From the NCBI GenBank assembly GCA_905612485.1, contig CAJQSE010000019.1, positions 1-64,000 on the forward strand: a DNA stretch of 64,000 nucleotides. Reading direction: 5' to 3'. Below, piece after piece: positions 48,285 through 58,462 of the stretch. The position numbers were made by a program, and so were the translations under genes. Position 1 is the first letter of the stretch; the number at the start of each line of letters is the position of its first letter. Origin of the DNA: an uncultured Candidatus Nitrosopumilus sp. (GTDB taxonomy: Archaea; Thermoproteota; Nitrososphaeria; Nitrososphaerales; Nitrosopumilaceae). The notes under the pieces are model-generated. The model did not search any database and was not told the DNA's origin. It saw nothing but the letters and a program-made list of their open reading frames with translations.

Positions 48285-48698
48285 CTAACTATTTTTGATA
48301 GTCATAATTTTGGTATTATCCATTACAACCCAATATTCAACATTTTGTCCGTTTTCTAATTTTCCTTTAACTTCATCATCAATCATAGCAATATCTATGG
48401 TCTCAAATGACTCAGAATCCATAACTTGTACAATTTCACCATTAATTGAAATGATTTGGCCAACTTTTTTGTTAATCATTGGGATGTGAATTTGCATACT
48501 GACAGGGCCAACATGTGGTCTATTTTTTCCATCAAAGATGCCTTGACCAACTATTCGAGCTTTTGCTGCACCGTGTTTACCAGGTTTTGAGGTATCATAT
48601 TCAATAATTCTACATGGTTCACCACTAGGTTGATCAGAGTGTGGAAGTAGAATGTATGATCCAATTTTCAAAGAACCTAGATCAGATGGTTTACTCAT
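48285..48698 (-). CDS. eif5a: Translation initiation factor IF-5A
   Basis: EYDTSKPGKHGAAKARIVGQGIFDGKNR (hypusine loop). Confidence 0.95.
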   Translation of the reverse strand: MSKPSDLGSLKIGSYILLPHSDQPSGEPCRIIEYDTSKPGKHGAAKARIVGQGIFDGKNRPHVGPVSMQIHIPMINKKVGQIISINGEIVQVMDSESFETIDIAMIDDEVKGKLENGQNVEYWVVMDNTKIMTIKNS

Positions 48699-48730
48699 AA
48701 AAAAATAGGTTTCCCCCGAATATTTAACTT

Positions 48731-49342
48731 CTACTTTAGCTGATCAAGAATTGAAAGACTCAATAAATTAGATAATTTAAACCCCTTTCGAGTAATATCG
48801 CGTTGTGTTTGATCACAATATTTTTTTACACTCTGATGGCTTTTTTCACTAGCAACTTCAATTACAATCATATTTGCAAAATAAGGGAAAGTAAATTTTG
48901 AAGGAATTAAACAAGTGGTATCCATATGTCCAATACTAGCAACTTCAATCTTTTCTCTTTTTAGTAATAGACCTGAAATCTCTATCAAACCTTCGTCATC
49001 TTCATCATATTCTAAATAATATATTGAAATAAAATTAGTGTTACCCAAAACTTCTCGTTTAAAAAGTTCATCATGGATATTAAATACAAATGAAGTTTTT
49101 TCTTGAATGTGTTTAGATAATTCTTTTTCTATAAGAGAACTATCTTTAAATTTAGCTAGTAGATAATGATTAGCAGAAGTTGAAAAATAAGGTTTACTAT
49201 CATTAGAAAAAGTACCGGTGACAAAATATAATTTTTCAATATTTTTAGAATTAGTCCAAGATTCTTTTAATTCAAGAGAATCATGATTGTGCAAGTAGGG
49301 GACACAAACATACCCAGAATAAGATAATTTTTGTTTAGACAT
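48731..49342 (-). CDS. Hypothetical protein
   Basis: 203 aa ORF, coding-like. Confidence 0.65.
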   Translation of the reverse strand: MSKQKLSYSGYVCVPYLHNHDSLELKESWTNSKNIEKLYFVTGTFSNDSKPYFSTSANHYLLAKFKDSSLIEKELSKHIQEKTSFVFNIHDELFKREVLGNTNFISIYYLEYDEDDEGLIEISGLLLKREKIEVASIGHMDTTCLIPSKFTFPYFANMIVIEVASEKSHQSVKKYCDQTQRDITRKGFKLSNLLSLSILDQLK

Positions 49343-49439
49343 AATTATTTGAAATTTTTAAGAGTATTTATCCATATATTTAACACATATTTAAAAAAGC
49401 AATATGGTTTTTAAGAGCAGTAATCTTCATAATTTTTGT

Positions 49440-49564
49440 CCCGTGGTAGCTCAGCCTGGTAGAGCTTCCGGCTGTAGTTGTTGGCTTAAGATGGCTGACC
49501 GAAAAAACAGCATATCAGGCATACAGAAACCGGGTTGTCGAATGTTCAATTCATTCCCGCGGGA
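49440..49564 (+). tRNA. tRNA-Tyr (anticodon GTA) with 51-nt intron at 49478-49528; CCA encoded at 49565-49567
   Basis: Acceptor CCCGTGG/CCGCGGG, anticodon arm TCCGG-CTGTAG[intron]A-CCGGG, T arm GAATG-TTCAATT-CATTC. Confidence 0.93.
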
Positions 49565-49674
49565 CCACAAAAATAACATATTTCTAGAAAATTTATAAAA
49601 AAATTTAAAAAATAATAAAAAAATAGACTGTTTAAGAAAACATAGATGAAATCTTAATTTAAAAATTCAAATGT

Positions 49675-49866
49675 CTACTCTAATTTTTTGACTTTTTGTG
49701 CTGCTGGGCCTTTCTGGCCTTCACCGATTTCAAACTCGACTTTATCGCCTTCGTTAATGAATCCATCAACGTCAGATTTGTGAACGAATAAATCATCGCC
49801 ACCTTCTCTTTCGATAAAACCAAAGCCCTTAGTACGGTTGAACCATTTTACGGTACCTTGTTCCAT
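49675..49866 (-). CDS. csp: Cold-shock domain protein (CspA-like)
   Basis: [33 protein letters not shown]. Confidence 0.97.
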   Translation of the reverse strand: MEQGTVKWFNRTKGFGFIEREGGDDLFVHKSDVDGFINEGDKVEFEIGEGQKGPAAQKVKKLE

Positions 49867-49914
49867 AATTTCGAATCAATACATTCACTATATTAACTAA
49901 GATATATCTAAAAA

Positions 49915-50226
49915 TTAGAAATCTTTTGCAATATGACCATTATCTTTTAGCCATTCTACTTGAGGTAATGTAAATCTCCAGACAATATCTCCACGTTCTT
50001 TTTCTTTAAAATCCCATGGAGCAAGGATTACAATATCATTATCTCTAATCCAAACTCTTCTCTTTAATTTTCCTCTAATTCTTCCACGTCTAGTTAAATT
50101 ATCATCACATTTTATCATAACATTTTCACCGCCCATCATTTTTAAGACTCTGCCAAATAATTCACCTTCTTCAGGAAGACGAATTTCTTTTAGAGCACTT
50201 TCGTTTTTTACTTGACGCTTACCCAT
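49915..50226 (-). CDS. eif1a: Translation initiation factor aIF-1A
   Basis: LPEEGELFGRVLKMMGGENVMIKCDDNLTRRGRIRGKLKRRVWIRDNDIVI. Confidence 0.95.
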   Translation of the reverse strand: MGKRQVKNESALKEIRLPEEGELFGRVLKMMGGENVMIKCDDNLTRRGRIRGKLKRRVWIRDNDIVILAPWDFKEKERGDIVWRFTLPQVEWLKDNGHIAKDF

Positions 50227-50334
50227 AACACGAGTAAATCAAGTTACCATATAACTGATGAGGTTTTTAGAAGATAAGCTTTCAGGAAGATATGATTCAA
50301 AAGAAATTTTATCTATTACATTCAAAATTAGTCA

Positions 50335-50904
50335 ATGGAGTTTAGATGTATTGATGAGTGTTCTCAGTGTTGTATTGAAAGGGAATATTATCCAACTAAA
50401 GAATTTGGTAAAATAGGTGTACTAATACTGCCAAAAGAAAAAAAAGAAATTGAGAAATTAGCAGAATTAAATAAAATAAAAATAAAAATTTTGCCAAGGA
50501 TAGGGATTTCTGAAAATAGAAATCAAACGCCATCAAAGATTTTGGCATACCAATTGATGGGAGTTGAAAAAAATGGCAATACATGTCCTTTCTTAGATAC
50601 AAAAAGTGGAAAAAAATCAACACATGGAGGATTTCCATGTAAAATTTATGAAAACAAACCATTGGCATGTAGTGCATATCCATTAATTGAAACAAACCCA
50701 ATTACACTAGATCAAAAATGTAAATTTTGTAAAGAATGTGGAACTGCAGATAAAAATTTAAATTTTGAAACAGAATCTCTATTAAAAATTAAAGAAAGTA
50801 TGCAAACAAATGGAACGTACATTTGGAGATATGCAACAGGTATTGGAGAACAAGAAGATTATGGAATTATTAAAACAGGTTGGATTTTAGAAGAAGAGAT
50901 TTAG
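50335..50904 (+). CDS. YkgJ-type cysteine cluster protein
   Basis: CIDECSQCC...CPFLD...CKIYENKPLACSAYPL. Confidence 0.88.
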   Translation: MEFRCIDECSQCCIEREYYPTKEFGKIGVLILPKEKKEIEKLAELNKIKIKILPRIGISENRNQTPSKILAYQLMGVEKNGNTCPFLDTKSGKKSTHGGFPCKIYENKPLACSAYPLIETNPITLDQKCKFCKECGTADKNLNFETESLLKIKESMQTNGTYIWRYATGIGEQEDYGIIKTGWILEEEI

Positions 50905-50905
50905 A

Positions 50906-51958
50906 TTAAGGATTAATTACAGCACGACCAAGAATTTTTCTTGCTTTAAGATCCTCTAATGCAGTATTACATTCATCAAGATTATATCTTTTAGAGATAA
51001 CAGGATTAAGAGTTCCTTTTCGTGCAAGTGCAAGTAATTCTACCATATCATCATAGTTTCCAGTATATGCACCCTGTATTGTAATTGATTTAAGAGGAAT
51101 TGTTACTAAAGATAATTCGATAGAACCACCAAACAATCCCACAAGAACCAAATTTCCTCTTTTTCTCAAAACAGCAAAATCAAGTTTTACAGTTGGTGGG
51201 GCATTAACAAAATCAACTATACTATCAGCACCTTTATCATTACAAATAGACATAATTTTTTGAACAGTATCAGAATCTTTAGAATTAACAGTAAAATCAG
51301 CACCCATTTCTTTGGCAATATTTAATTTTTTATCATCAAGATCAACACAAATAATTTTAGCATTAGTAATGGCGTTAGCAATTTGAACACCCATCAATCC
51401 TAAACCACCAGCACCAACAATAACAAGAAATTCAGGAGAATTACTGTTTGCTTTTTTAATTGCAGTATATGCAGTTAATCCAGAACATGCAAGAGATGTT
51501 GCAGCATCTGGATCTACACCATCAAGTTTTGCTAAATATTTAAAATTTGGAATTAAAGCATAATCAGAATATCCACCATCTTGAAAAACACCCATTGATC
51601 TAGGTGTATCACACAAGTTCTCATTTCCAACTTTACATGCAGGACATTCACCACATCCAATCCAAGGAAAAACAAGTACTTGATCACCTTTTACTATTCC
51701 TGAAACATTATCACCAATATCTTCAACGGTACCAACAATTTCATGACCAGGAGTTACTGGATACTTTACTCCTCTATCAGTAACTTTCATGAATTGACCA
51801 TCTCCAAGATCATAACCACCTTCCCATAGGTGTAAATCACTATGACAAACACCAACAGAATTCACTTTAACTAATACTTGATCTCCCTGAGGTTTTGGAG
51901 TTTCAGATTCAGATACCGAAAGAGGTTCATTAGGAGCAGTGATCCTTGCAGATTTCAT
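50906..51958 (-). CDS. Zinc-dependent alcohol dehydrogenase (MDR family)
   Basis: GVCHSDLHLWEGGY, GHEIVGTVEDIG, GCGECPACKVGNENLCD. Confidence 0.93.
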   Translation of the reverse strand: MKSARITAPNEPLSVSESETPKPQGDQVLVKVNSVGVCHSDLHLWEGGYDLGDGQFMKVTDRGVKYPVTPGHEIVGTVEDIGDNVSGIVKGDQVLVFPWIGCGECPACKVGNENLCDTPRSMGVFQDGGYSDYALIPNFKYLAKLDGVDPDAATSLACSGLTAYTAIKKANSNSPEFLVIVGAGGLGLMGVQIANAITNAKIICVDLDDKKLNIAKEMGADFTVNSKDSDTVQKIMSICNDKGADSIVDFVNAPPTVKLDFAVLRKRGNLVLVGLFGGSIELSLVTIPLKSITIQGAYTGNYDDMVELLALARKGTLNPVISKRYNLDECNTALEDLKARKILGRAVINP

Positions 51959-52053
51959 AATGAAAAAAATCCATCTTTACAATATAAGAGTTGACTGGAA
52001 GTAAGAAAAAAATAGAGTCATTAGATATTATTGAATAAAATAATAGTTATGCC

Positions 52054-52734
52054 GTGAATGAATCTCAAACGCCAAACAGTATTGCGCAAGAACCAATCAA
52101 TGTTTTATTTGATCCAAAAGCAGTTGTAAAAAAAGATGTATGGGAAATAGATCTAATTCAAATTTTAAATTTATTAACAAAAATTCTAGAAAAAACAGGT
52201 AGAACAGATCTCAAGGTTGCAGGAATGGCCGCATTATCATCATCACTAATCTACAGAATGAAAGTTGAAAGTATTTTTGCATTACAAAAAGCAGCTATGG
52301 ACAAAAAACCAAGCTTTCAAAGAGCAGATGTAGATATAGAATTAATTGATATTCCTTATAGACATGAATCAACATATCCAGTTTCATTAGATGATTTGTT
52401 AGGATTACTTCAAAATCTTATTGGTACAATAGCAAATCCACAATCAAGAAGAAACAACAAATTAGACATAGAGCCAATTGAAGCACCTGATTTTCAAGAA
52501 TTTTTTATTTCACTAGAGAGCATTATTGGAAAATATGAAGATCTAATTATTAAAAAAATTGCAGATTCAGGATTTGGATTACTTCAAGATATCATTTCAG
52601 AACTAGATCAAGTAGATTCAATTAGATGTTTTTTTGCAGCATTATTTTTAGCAAGAGATCAAAAGGTAGATTTAGAGCAACAAGATGATGATATCAAAAT
52701 TATACTCATGAAAGAAGAGACAACAACTGAATAA
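52054..52734 (+). CDS. scpA: Segregation and condensation protein A
   Basis: ScpA-like; immediately followed by ScpB. Confidence 0.8.
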   Translation: MNESQTPNSIAQEPINVLFDPKAVVKKDVWEIDLIQILNLLTKILEKTGRTDLKVAGMAALSSSLIYRMKVESIFALQKAAMDKKPSFQRADVDIELIDIPYRHESTYPVSLDDLLGLLQNLIGTIANPQSRRNNKLDIEPIEAPDFQEFFISLESIIGKYEDLIIKKIADSGFGLLQDIISELDQVDSIRCFFAALFLARDQKVDLEQQDDDIKIILMKEETTTE

Positions 52735-52777
52735 AAATGGAGAAAGTTTCTTAAACTAAATTTTACAGGAAGATAAA

Positions 52778-53335
52778 ATGGTTAAAATTGAAAATATGGA
52801 TGAAGCAACTGCAAGAATAGAATCAGCACTGTATTCAGCAGGACGACCACTTAGAATAGAAGATATTATCAGAGCATCAGGCACAGAATCGAGAACAAAA
52901 ACATTAGATTTACTTGGAGTAATTATGAAAAAAACAAAAATAGCATTCAAAGCATTAGAGATAACAACATTACCAGATGGGTCATATGTAATGCAATTAA
53001 AACCAGAGTACAGTTCAACAATCAAAAGATATGCATCAAAACCAGTTTTACCAAATGCAACATTAAAGACATTATCATATATTGCATATATGCAACCAAT
53101 AGCATCAAAACAACTTGTCGAGACAAGAGGTTCAGGAGTTTATGCACATCTAAAAGAATTACGACAATTAGATTACATTACTCATCAAAATGTAGGTAGA
53201 TTGAAAATTTATACAACAACTGAAAAATTCCAAAAATATTTTGGAATTCAAGGCGATGTAGAAGATCTAAAGTCAAGATTATTTTCTAAAGTGAGAAAAA
53301 CTGCAAGTAGAGGAGTAGAAAATAATATCTCATAA
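52778..53335 (+). CDS. scpB: Segregation and condensation protein B
   Basis: ATARIESALYSAGRPLRIEDIIRASG...TLSYIAYMQPIASKQLVETRGSGVYAHLKEL. Confidence 0.9.
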   Translation: MVKIENMDEATARIESALYSAGRPLRIEDIIRASGTESRTKTLDLLGVIMKKTKIAFKALEITTLPDGSYVMQLKPEYSSTIKRYASKPVLPNATLKTLSYIAYMQPIASKQLVETRGSGVYAHLKELRQLDYITHQNVGRLKIYTTTEKFQKYFGIQGDVEDLKSRLFSKVRKTASRGVENNIS

Positions 53336-53423
53336 ATCACAACAGAAACAAAATAGATTGATTTTTGATTTAAGGCTAATTTTTGGCGTTTTGTATAAAT
53401 TAGAGTAATTCAACTAATTTTTT

Positions 53424-53807
53424 GTGAGAAAATCAGTAGAGAATTTAGCAACCAGTAAAATAACTGGAGGAAGAAGAAAACCACTTAGAATTAGAAGAAA
53501 ATATGAAACGGATAGATATCCAAATGAAGCAATTAATGGAGCACAAGTAACAATAACAAGAAGAGTTCGTGGAAGTAATAATAAAGTCGCTTTAAAATCA
53601 ATTGATTTTGTTAATTTAGCAACAGGTAATGCCAAGGTAGTTAAATCAAAAATTATCAAAGTTTTAGACAATGCTACAAACAATGATTACAAAAGAAGAG
53701 GAATAATCAGCAAAGGTGCAATTCTTGAAACACAAGAAGGAAAATGTAAAGTTGTTTCTAAACCAGGACAAAATGGAATAGTCAACGCAGTTTTACTCAA
53801 AGAATAA
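53424..53807 (+). CDS. rps8e: 30S ribosomal protein S8e
   Basis: KITGGRRKPLRIRRKYETDRYPNEA...RRGIISKGAILETQEGKCKVVSKPGQNG; GTG start. Confidence 0.95.
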   Translation: MRKSVENLATSKITGGRRKPLRIRRKYETDRYPNEAINGAQVTITRRVRGSNNKVALKSIDFVNLATGNAKVVKSKIIKVLDNATNNDYKRRGIISKGAILETQEGKCKVVSKPGQNGIVNAVLLKE

Positions 53808-53808
53808 A

Positions 53809-54108
53809 ATGAAAGATTACGAGCACGTCGTAATATGGTTGGATTATTTTAATAAAAATTTAAAAAAATCAAAAGGGAGAAGACTAGGATTAGAAAAATG
53901 TGTTTTTGATCCATCATTAAAAGAATTAACAGAGGCAACAGCAGCTGCAGGGTTTGAAATTACAGAGTCTGAGGATAAAGTAAGATATCCAAAAAGACCG
54001 TTTGTCAGATCAGGCTATGTTGTGTTGCCAAAAGGATCCTCCAAGACAATTATTCTTAACAAAATTTCACAAAAACTTATTTCAAAAAGAGCCAAACAAA
54101 CAAAGTAA
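53809..54108 (+). CDS. srp19: Signal recognition particle 19 kDa protein
   Basis: HVVIWLDYFNKNLKKSKGRRLGLEKCVFDPSLKELTEA. Confidence 0.92.
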   Translation: MKDYEHVVIWLDYFNKNLKKSKGRRLGLEKCVFDPSLKELTEATAAAGFEITESEDKVRYPKRPFVRSGYVVLPKGSSKTIILNKISQKLISKRAKQTK

Positions 54109-54203
54109 AATCTATTCTAGCTCTTAGCTAAAGTAAAGTTGACAGGAGTCTATGATAGTGTAATCATTTCTACTATTGTTAATTGCAGGAGGTAGGCGAA
54201 ATA

Positions 54204-54452
54204 ATGCACCTAGCCGGAAGTGGCAGGGTAATCATTCAGCTATCAAAAGAAGTAGTTGAGGGACAGATACTCTGTGACAACAAAGGAACTAGAGTTGCAA
54301 AAGTAATGGAAATGATTGGTCCAATAAAAAGGCCGTTTGCATCAGCAACGCCCTTAACAAATAGCATCAATAAATTTATTGGAAAGCGTGTTTTCATGTT
54401 TGAACAATCCCCTGCAACTAAACCAAAAAAATTTAGGAGAAATAAAAAATGA
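54204..54452 (+). CDS. gar1: H/ACA RNP protein Gar1-like
   Basis: MHLAGSGRVIIQL...VAKVMEMIGPIKRPFASATP; between srp19 and tfb. Confidence 0.85.
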   Translation: MHLAGSGRVIIQLSKEVVEGQILCDNKGTRVAKVMEMIGPIKRPFASATPLTNSINKFIGKRVFMFEQSPATKPKKFRRNKK

Positions 54453-55402
54453 ACATATTACAAACCCAAAGCTGTCCTGAATGTAGATCATCGTTAGTTG
54501 ATGACATGCAGAATGGTGAAATAATCTGTTCTGGTTGTGGAGTAGTTGTCGATGACCAGATTGCAGATAGTGGTCCAGAAACAATAAGTTCGAATCTCGA
54601 AGATAAAATGAAGCTTGCAAGAGCAACAGGACAAACAACCTATTCTCAACATGATTTGGGAATAACAACTGAGATTTCAATTAGTGCAAAAGACTTCAGT
54701 GGAAAAAAAATCAACCATGAAGTTGCAAACCAAATGAATCATCTCAGAAAATGGCAACAAAGAGTAAGAATATCAACACCAAAAGAAAGACGACTTGCAA
54801 ATGTTTTAGCAAAGATGGGCGAAACATGTGAATCACTTAATCTTTCAAAAAATGTGTTAGAAACTACTTCAATGATTTATAGAAATTTAGACGGACACAT
54901 AGAAGTAAAAGGAAAATCAGTAGCTTGTATTACAGCAGCAACAATCTACATGGCATGCAAACAATGTGACGTGGTAAGATCATTAGAAGAAATTTGCCGA
55001 GGAATTGTTCCAGCAAAAGATGTTAAATCAAAAACAAAACTTGCAGCAAAATACTATAGAACCATGGTAATGGAAATGGGCTCAATTAAAGCTCCAGTAC
55101 TAACTATGGACAAATACATCTCAAAGATAGCAAATATGACACAAACAGAGGTTAGAGTAGAAAGACTAGCCTTAGAAATTGCTGAGAAAACAAAAAACAG
55201 TAGTATTTCAGATGGAAAATCTCCAAATGGAATTGCTGCAGCATATCTGTATGTTTCATCAGTATTACTTGGACAAAACGTCTTACAAAGAGATGTTTCA
55301 AGTATTGCAGGAGTTACAGAAGTCACTATCAGAAATAGATGTAAAGAGATTCTAACAAGTCATAAACTCAAAATTACTTTGAGACCATCTCTGGCCAAAT
55401 AA
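54449..55402 (+). CDS. tfb: Transcription initiation factor IIB (TFB)
   Basis: CPECRSSLVDDMQNGEIICSGCGVVV; cyclin-like repeats. Confidence 0.96.
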   Translation: MNILQTQSCPECRSSLVDDMQNGEIICSGCGVVVDDQIADSGPETISSNLEDKMKLARATGQTTYSQHDLGITTEISISAKDFSGKKINHEVANQMNHLRKWQQRVRISTPKERRLANVLAKMGETCESLNLSKNVLETTSMIYRNLDGHIEVKGKSVACITAATIYMACKQCDVVRSLEEICRGIVPAKDVKSKTKLAAKYYRTMVMEMGSIKAPVLTMDKYISKIANMTQTEVRVERLALEIAEKTKNSSISDGKSPNGIAAAYLYVSSVLLGQNVLQRDVSSIAGVTEVTIRNRCKEILTSHKLKITLRPSLAK

Positions 55403-55495
55403 TCCCCCCCCCCTTTTCATTTTATGATTAAAATTACCAATTAGGATTAGCTAAATTTCGTCGGTATTATATAGAGAATTAAATTTGTTTGGAAT

Positions 55496-56266
55496 ATGGC
55501 AGTGTTAGAAATTAAAGATCTACATGTATCAATAGGAGATAAAGAGATTCTCAAAGGAGTTAATCTGAAGACAAATCCAGGAGAAGTACATGCCATTATG
55601 GGACCAAACGGTTCAGGAAAAAGTACGTTAGCATACACATTACTTGCACACCCAAAGTATCAAGTCACTAAAGGAGATATTCTACTGGATGGTGAAAGTA
55701 TTTTAGGATTAACTGCAGATCAAAGAGCAAAAAAAGGATTATTCTTAGCATTTCAATATCCAACTGAAGTTTCAGGAGTAGGATTCTCTCACTTTCTAAG
55801 AACAGCATACAACTCTCTAAGTAAAGCAATGGATGGGGATGATAGAGAAGTTTTCATCACTGTAAGAGAATTTCAAAAATATCTTAAAGAAAATATAGCA
55901 AAAGTTGGATTAAGGGAAGAATTCCTTTCAAGATATCTAAATGAAGGATTTTCAGGAGGAGAGAAAAAACGTGCAGAAGTATTACAAATGGCAGTTTTAA
56001 AACCTAAAATTTCAATTTTAGATGAACCAGATTCAGGATTAGATATTGATGCAGTTCAATCAGTAGCTAAAGCAATCAGTAATGTTTCAACTAAAGATGC
56101 AACAGTAATTATAATTACTCACTATGCTAGAATTTTAAAATTCTTAGACAAATTAGATTATGTACATGTATTTGCACAAGGCAAAGTTCTACAAACTGGA
56201 GATGCATCTCTTGCAGATAAATTAGAAGCCGAAGGTTATGAATGGGCTTTAGAAAAAGCAGCATAA
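55496..56266 (+). CDS. sufC: Fe-S cluster assembly ATPase SufC
   Basis: GPNGSGKSTLAYTLLAHPKY, LNEGFSGGEKKRAEVLQMA, LDEPDSGLDIDAV. Confidence 0.96.
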   Translation: MAVLEIKDLHVSIGDKEILKGVNLKTNPGEVHAIMGPNGSGKSTLAYTLLAHPKYQVTKGDILLDGESILGLTADQRAKKGLFLAFQYPTEVSGVGFSHFLRTAYNSLSKAMDGDDREVFITVREFQKYLKENIAKVGLREEFLSRYLNEGFSGGEKKRAEVLQMAVLKPKISILDEPDSGLDIDAVQSVAKAISNVSTKDATVIIITHYARILKFLDKLDYVHVFAQGKVLQTGDASLADKLEAEGYEWALEKAA

Positions 56267-56341
56267 TAAGTTAAAAAAAATACAAGTATTATAGTATAGA
56301 ATATGTTTTTTGTTTAAATAGGGTTTCAAAAATTAAAAATT

Positions 56342-57016
56342 ATGTCAGAAGATAACAAACAATATTTTTTTAATTTTTCATTTTTTAAGGTTGATCCAAA
56401 ATGGAGATGGATGGCAGATTTAGCAAAAGAAGAATCTGCAAAGGAAGTAGAAAATATTATCAAAAATTCAGAAATAATGTTTAGAACATATTCAAATTTA
56501 GGATTAAGAGATGATGCAGACTTTTTATTTTGGTTTGCAGCACCTACAGTTGAAGAAATTCAAGCAGTTATTGAAAAATTATACAAAACAGTATTTGGAA
56601 AATATATCATCCCATCAAGAACATATTTGTCATGTACAAGACCATCATTGTATGTACAAGACCAAAAAACTTTAGGTTTCATTACAGGTGACAATCCCAA
56701 AAAACATGTTATAGTTTATCCATTTACAAAAACGAGAGAATGGTATCTTCTACCAAAAGAGAAACGTCAGGAAATTATGGATGAGCATATAGCAGTTAGT
56801 AAAAAATACCCCCAAATAGTACTCAATACCACATATTCATTTGGAATTCATGATGAAGATTTCATGCTAGCATTTGAAGTAGATGATATCAGAGATTTCC
56901 AAAATCTAATAATGGATTTAAGAGAAACTCAAGTTTCAACATATGTAGAAAATGATATTCCAATGATTGTATGTGTGAAAAAAGATATTATTCCATTAAT
57001 TACAAGTTTAGGATAA
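56342..57016 (+). CDS. Chlorite dismutase-superfamily protein, coproheme decarboxylase (ChdC/HemQ)-like
   Basis: YPFTKTREWYLLPKEKRQEIMDEH...YSFGIHDEDFMLAFEVDD; Y-P-x-x-K and W-x14-H as in HemQ-type proteins. Confidence 0.85.
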   Translation: MSEDNKQYFFNFSFFKVDPKWRWMADLAKEESAKEVENIIKNSEIMFRTYSNLGLRDDADFLFWFAAPTVEEIQAVIEKLYKTVFGKYIIPSRTYLSCTRPSLYVQDQKTLGFITGDNPKKHVIVYPFTKTREWYLLPKEKRQEIMDEHIAVSKKYPQIVLNTTYSFGIHDEDFMLAFEVDDIRDFQNLIMDLRETQVSTYVENDIPMIVCVKKDIIPLITSLG

Positions 57017-57117
57017 ACATCTAAAACAAGATTTTATTGATGCAAATCTTGGATAAACATAAATGATGAAATTTCAATAAATAAAATGTAAATGACAAAA
57101 TTAGAAGGAGATAAAAA

Positions 57118-58116
57118 TTGAATTATAATAACCTAGGAAAAACAGACATCAAAGTATCAGAATTAGGATTCGGTGCTTGGTCGATTGCATTAGATTGGTG
57201 GGGCAAAAAAATTGAAGAAGATGAAGCAAAAAGAATGCTTAAAAAAGCATATGATTTAGGAATTAACTTTTTTGAGACGGGTGACATGTATGGAAAAGGG
57301 AAAAGTGAGAGACTCATTGGTGAAGTTTTTAAAGATATGAGAGATGAAGTAGTCCTATCTACAAAATACGGTTATGATTTCTCAGAAGTAGACCAAATAG
57401 GACACAAAGAATTACCGCAAAAGTTTGATGAAGATTTTACTCGAAAAGCATTAAGAGATAGTTTGAAAAGATTACAAACAGATCATCTAGACATGTATGG
57501 ATTACACAATCCAAAATTAAATCACATTAGAGATAATTCAATTTTTGACGTACTGGATAGTTTTGTTGCAGATAAATCAATTAGCACATATCAAGTAGCT
57601 TTAGGTCCTGCAATTGGATGGACACAAGAAGGCATGGAAGCAATGGAAAGACCAAATGTAAGTGCAGTTCAAACAGTATACAATATTTTAGAACAATCAC
57701 CAGGCAATGAATTAATGAAGAAAGCAGAAGAAGAAAATGTAGGAATTCTTGTTAGAGTTCCAGAAGCATCAGGAATACTAACAGGAAAAGTTAACGCTGA
57801 AACAAAAATTGATGAAAAAGATCATAGATCAGTAAGAAAAGGAGAATGGATTAAAGCATCATTAGCAAAAGTGGAAGTGCTCAAACCAATTGCAAAAAGA
57901 ACAGGTTTAACCATTACAGAATTATCAATGAAATTTATCATGTCAAAAAAAGGATTTGCGTCTGTATTTCCCACAGTAATTAGTGAAGAAGAAATTGTAA
58001 ACTATGTTGAAATGACTAAAGGAGGATATATTTCAGCATCAGATATGAAAGAAATTGAAGACATTTACAATACATGGCCACCTTATGAATTAAAAGCAAC
58101 GCCACAAACAAATTAA
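57118..58116 (+). CDS. Aldo/keto reductase
   Basis: KVSELGFGAWSIALDWWG, FETGDMYGKGKSERLIGEV, STKYGYDF. Confidence 0.94.
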   Translation: MNYNNLGKTDIKVSELGFGAWSIALDWWGKKIEEDEAKRMLKKAYDLGINFFETGDMYGKGKSERLIGEVFKDMRDEVVLSTKYGYDFSEVDQIGHKELPQKFDEDFTRKALRDSLKRLQTDHLDMYGLHNPKLNHIRDNSIFDVLDSFVADKSISTYQVALGPAIGWTQEGMEAMERPNVSAVQTVYNILEQSPGNELMKKAEEENVGILVRVPEASGILTGKVNAETKIDEKDHRSVRKGEWIKASLAKVEVLKPIAKRTGLTITELSMKFIMSKKGFASVFPTVISEEEIVNYVEMTKGGYISASDMKEIEDIYNTWPPYELKATPQTN

Positions 58117-58123
58117 TTTGTAA

Positions 58124-58462
58124 ATGGATGCTCCAATAAATTCAGAAAAAACTATAGAAATCATTGAAAGAATGAAACTTGCCAAAATTGGCAAATATAA
58201 AAAATGGCAATTAATAATTAAAAAAATTAAAAACGATCAAATCCTAAATCCAGAAGAATTAAAATATTATTCAAATTTAACTAGAATTTATAAAAATTCA
58301 AGTGTTACAAGTAGAAGTAAAATTTATCATACAAAATTATCATTAGAGGATGAAAAACCACCATGTAAAGAATGTGGAAAAGATTCATTATACTATTGTA
58401 ACATGAATGATCAATATTTTTGCAATATTCATGTTGTAGGACACGATAAAAATGAAATTTAA
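58124..58462 (+). CDS. Hypothetical protein with small cysteine motif
   Basis: 112 aa; CKECGKDSLYYCNMNDQYFCNIH. Confidence 0.65.
   Translation: MDAPINSEKTIEIIERMKLAKIGKYKKWQLIIKKIKNDQILNPEELKYYSNLTRIYKNSSVTSRSKIYHTKLSLEDEKPPCKECGKDSLYYCNMNDQYFCNIHVVGHDKNEI

Noticed and set aside
49404-49598. ORF through the tRNA-Tyr locus
   Set aside because: Overlaps a well-folded intron-containing tRNA; no protein-like features.
49675-49866. Cold-shock protein as a novel finding
   Set aside because: A standard CspA-like protein; bacterial-type Csp is already known in this lineage.
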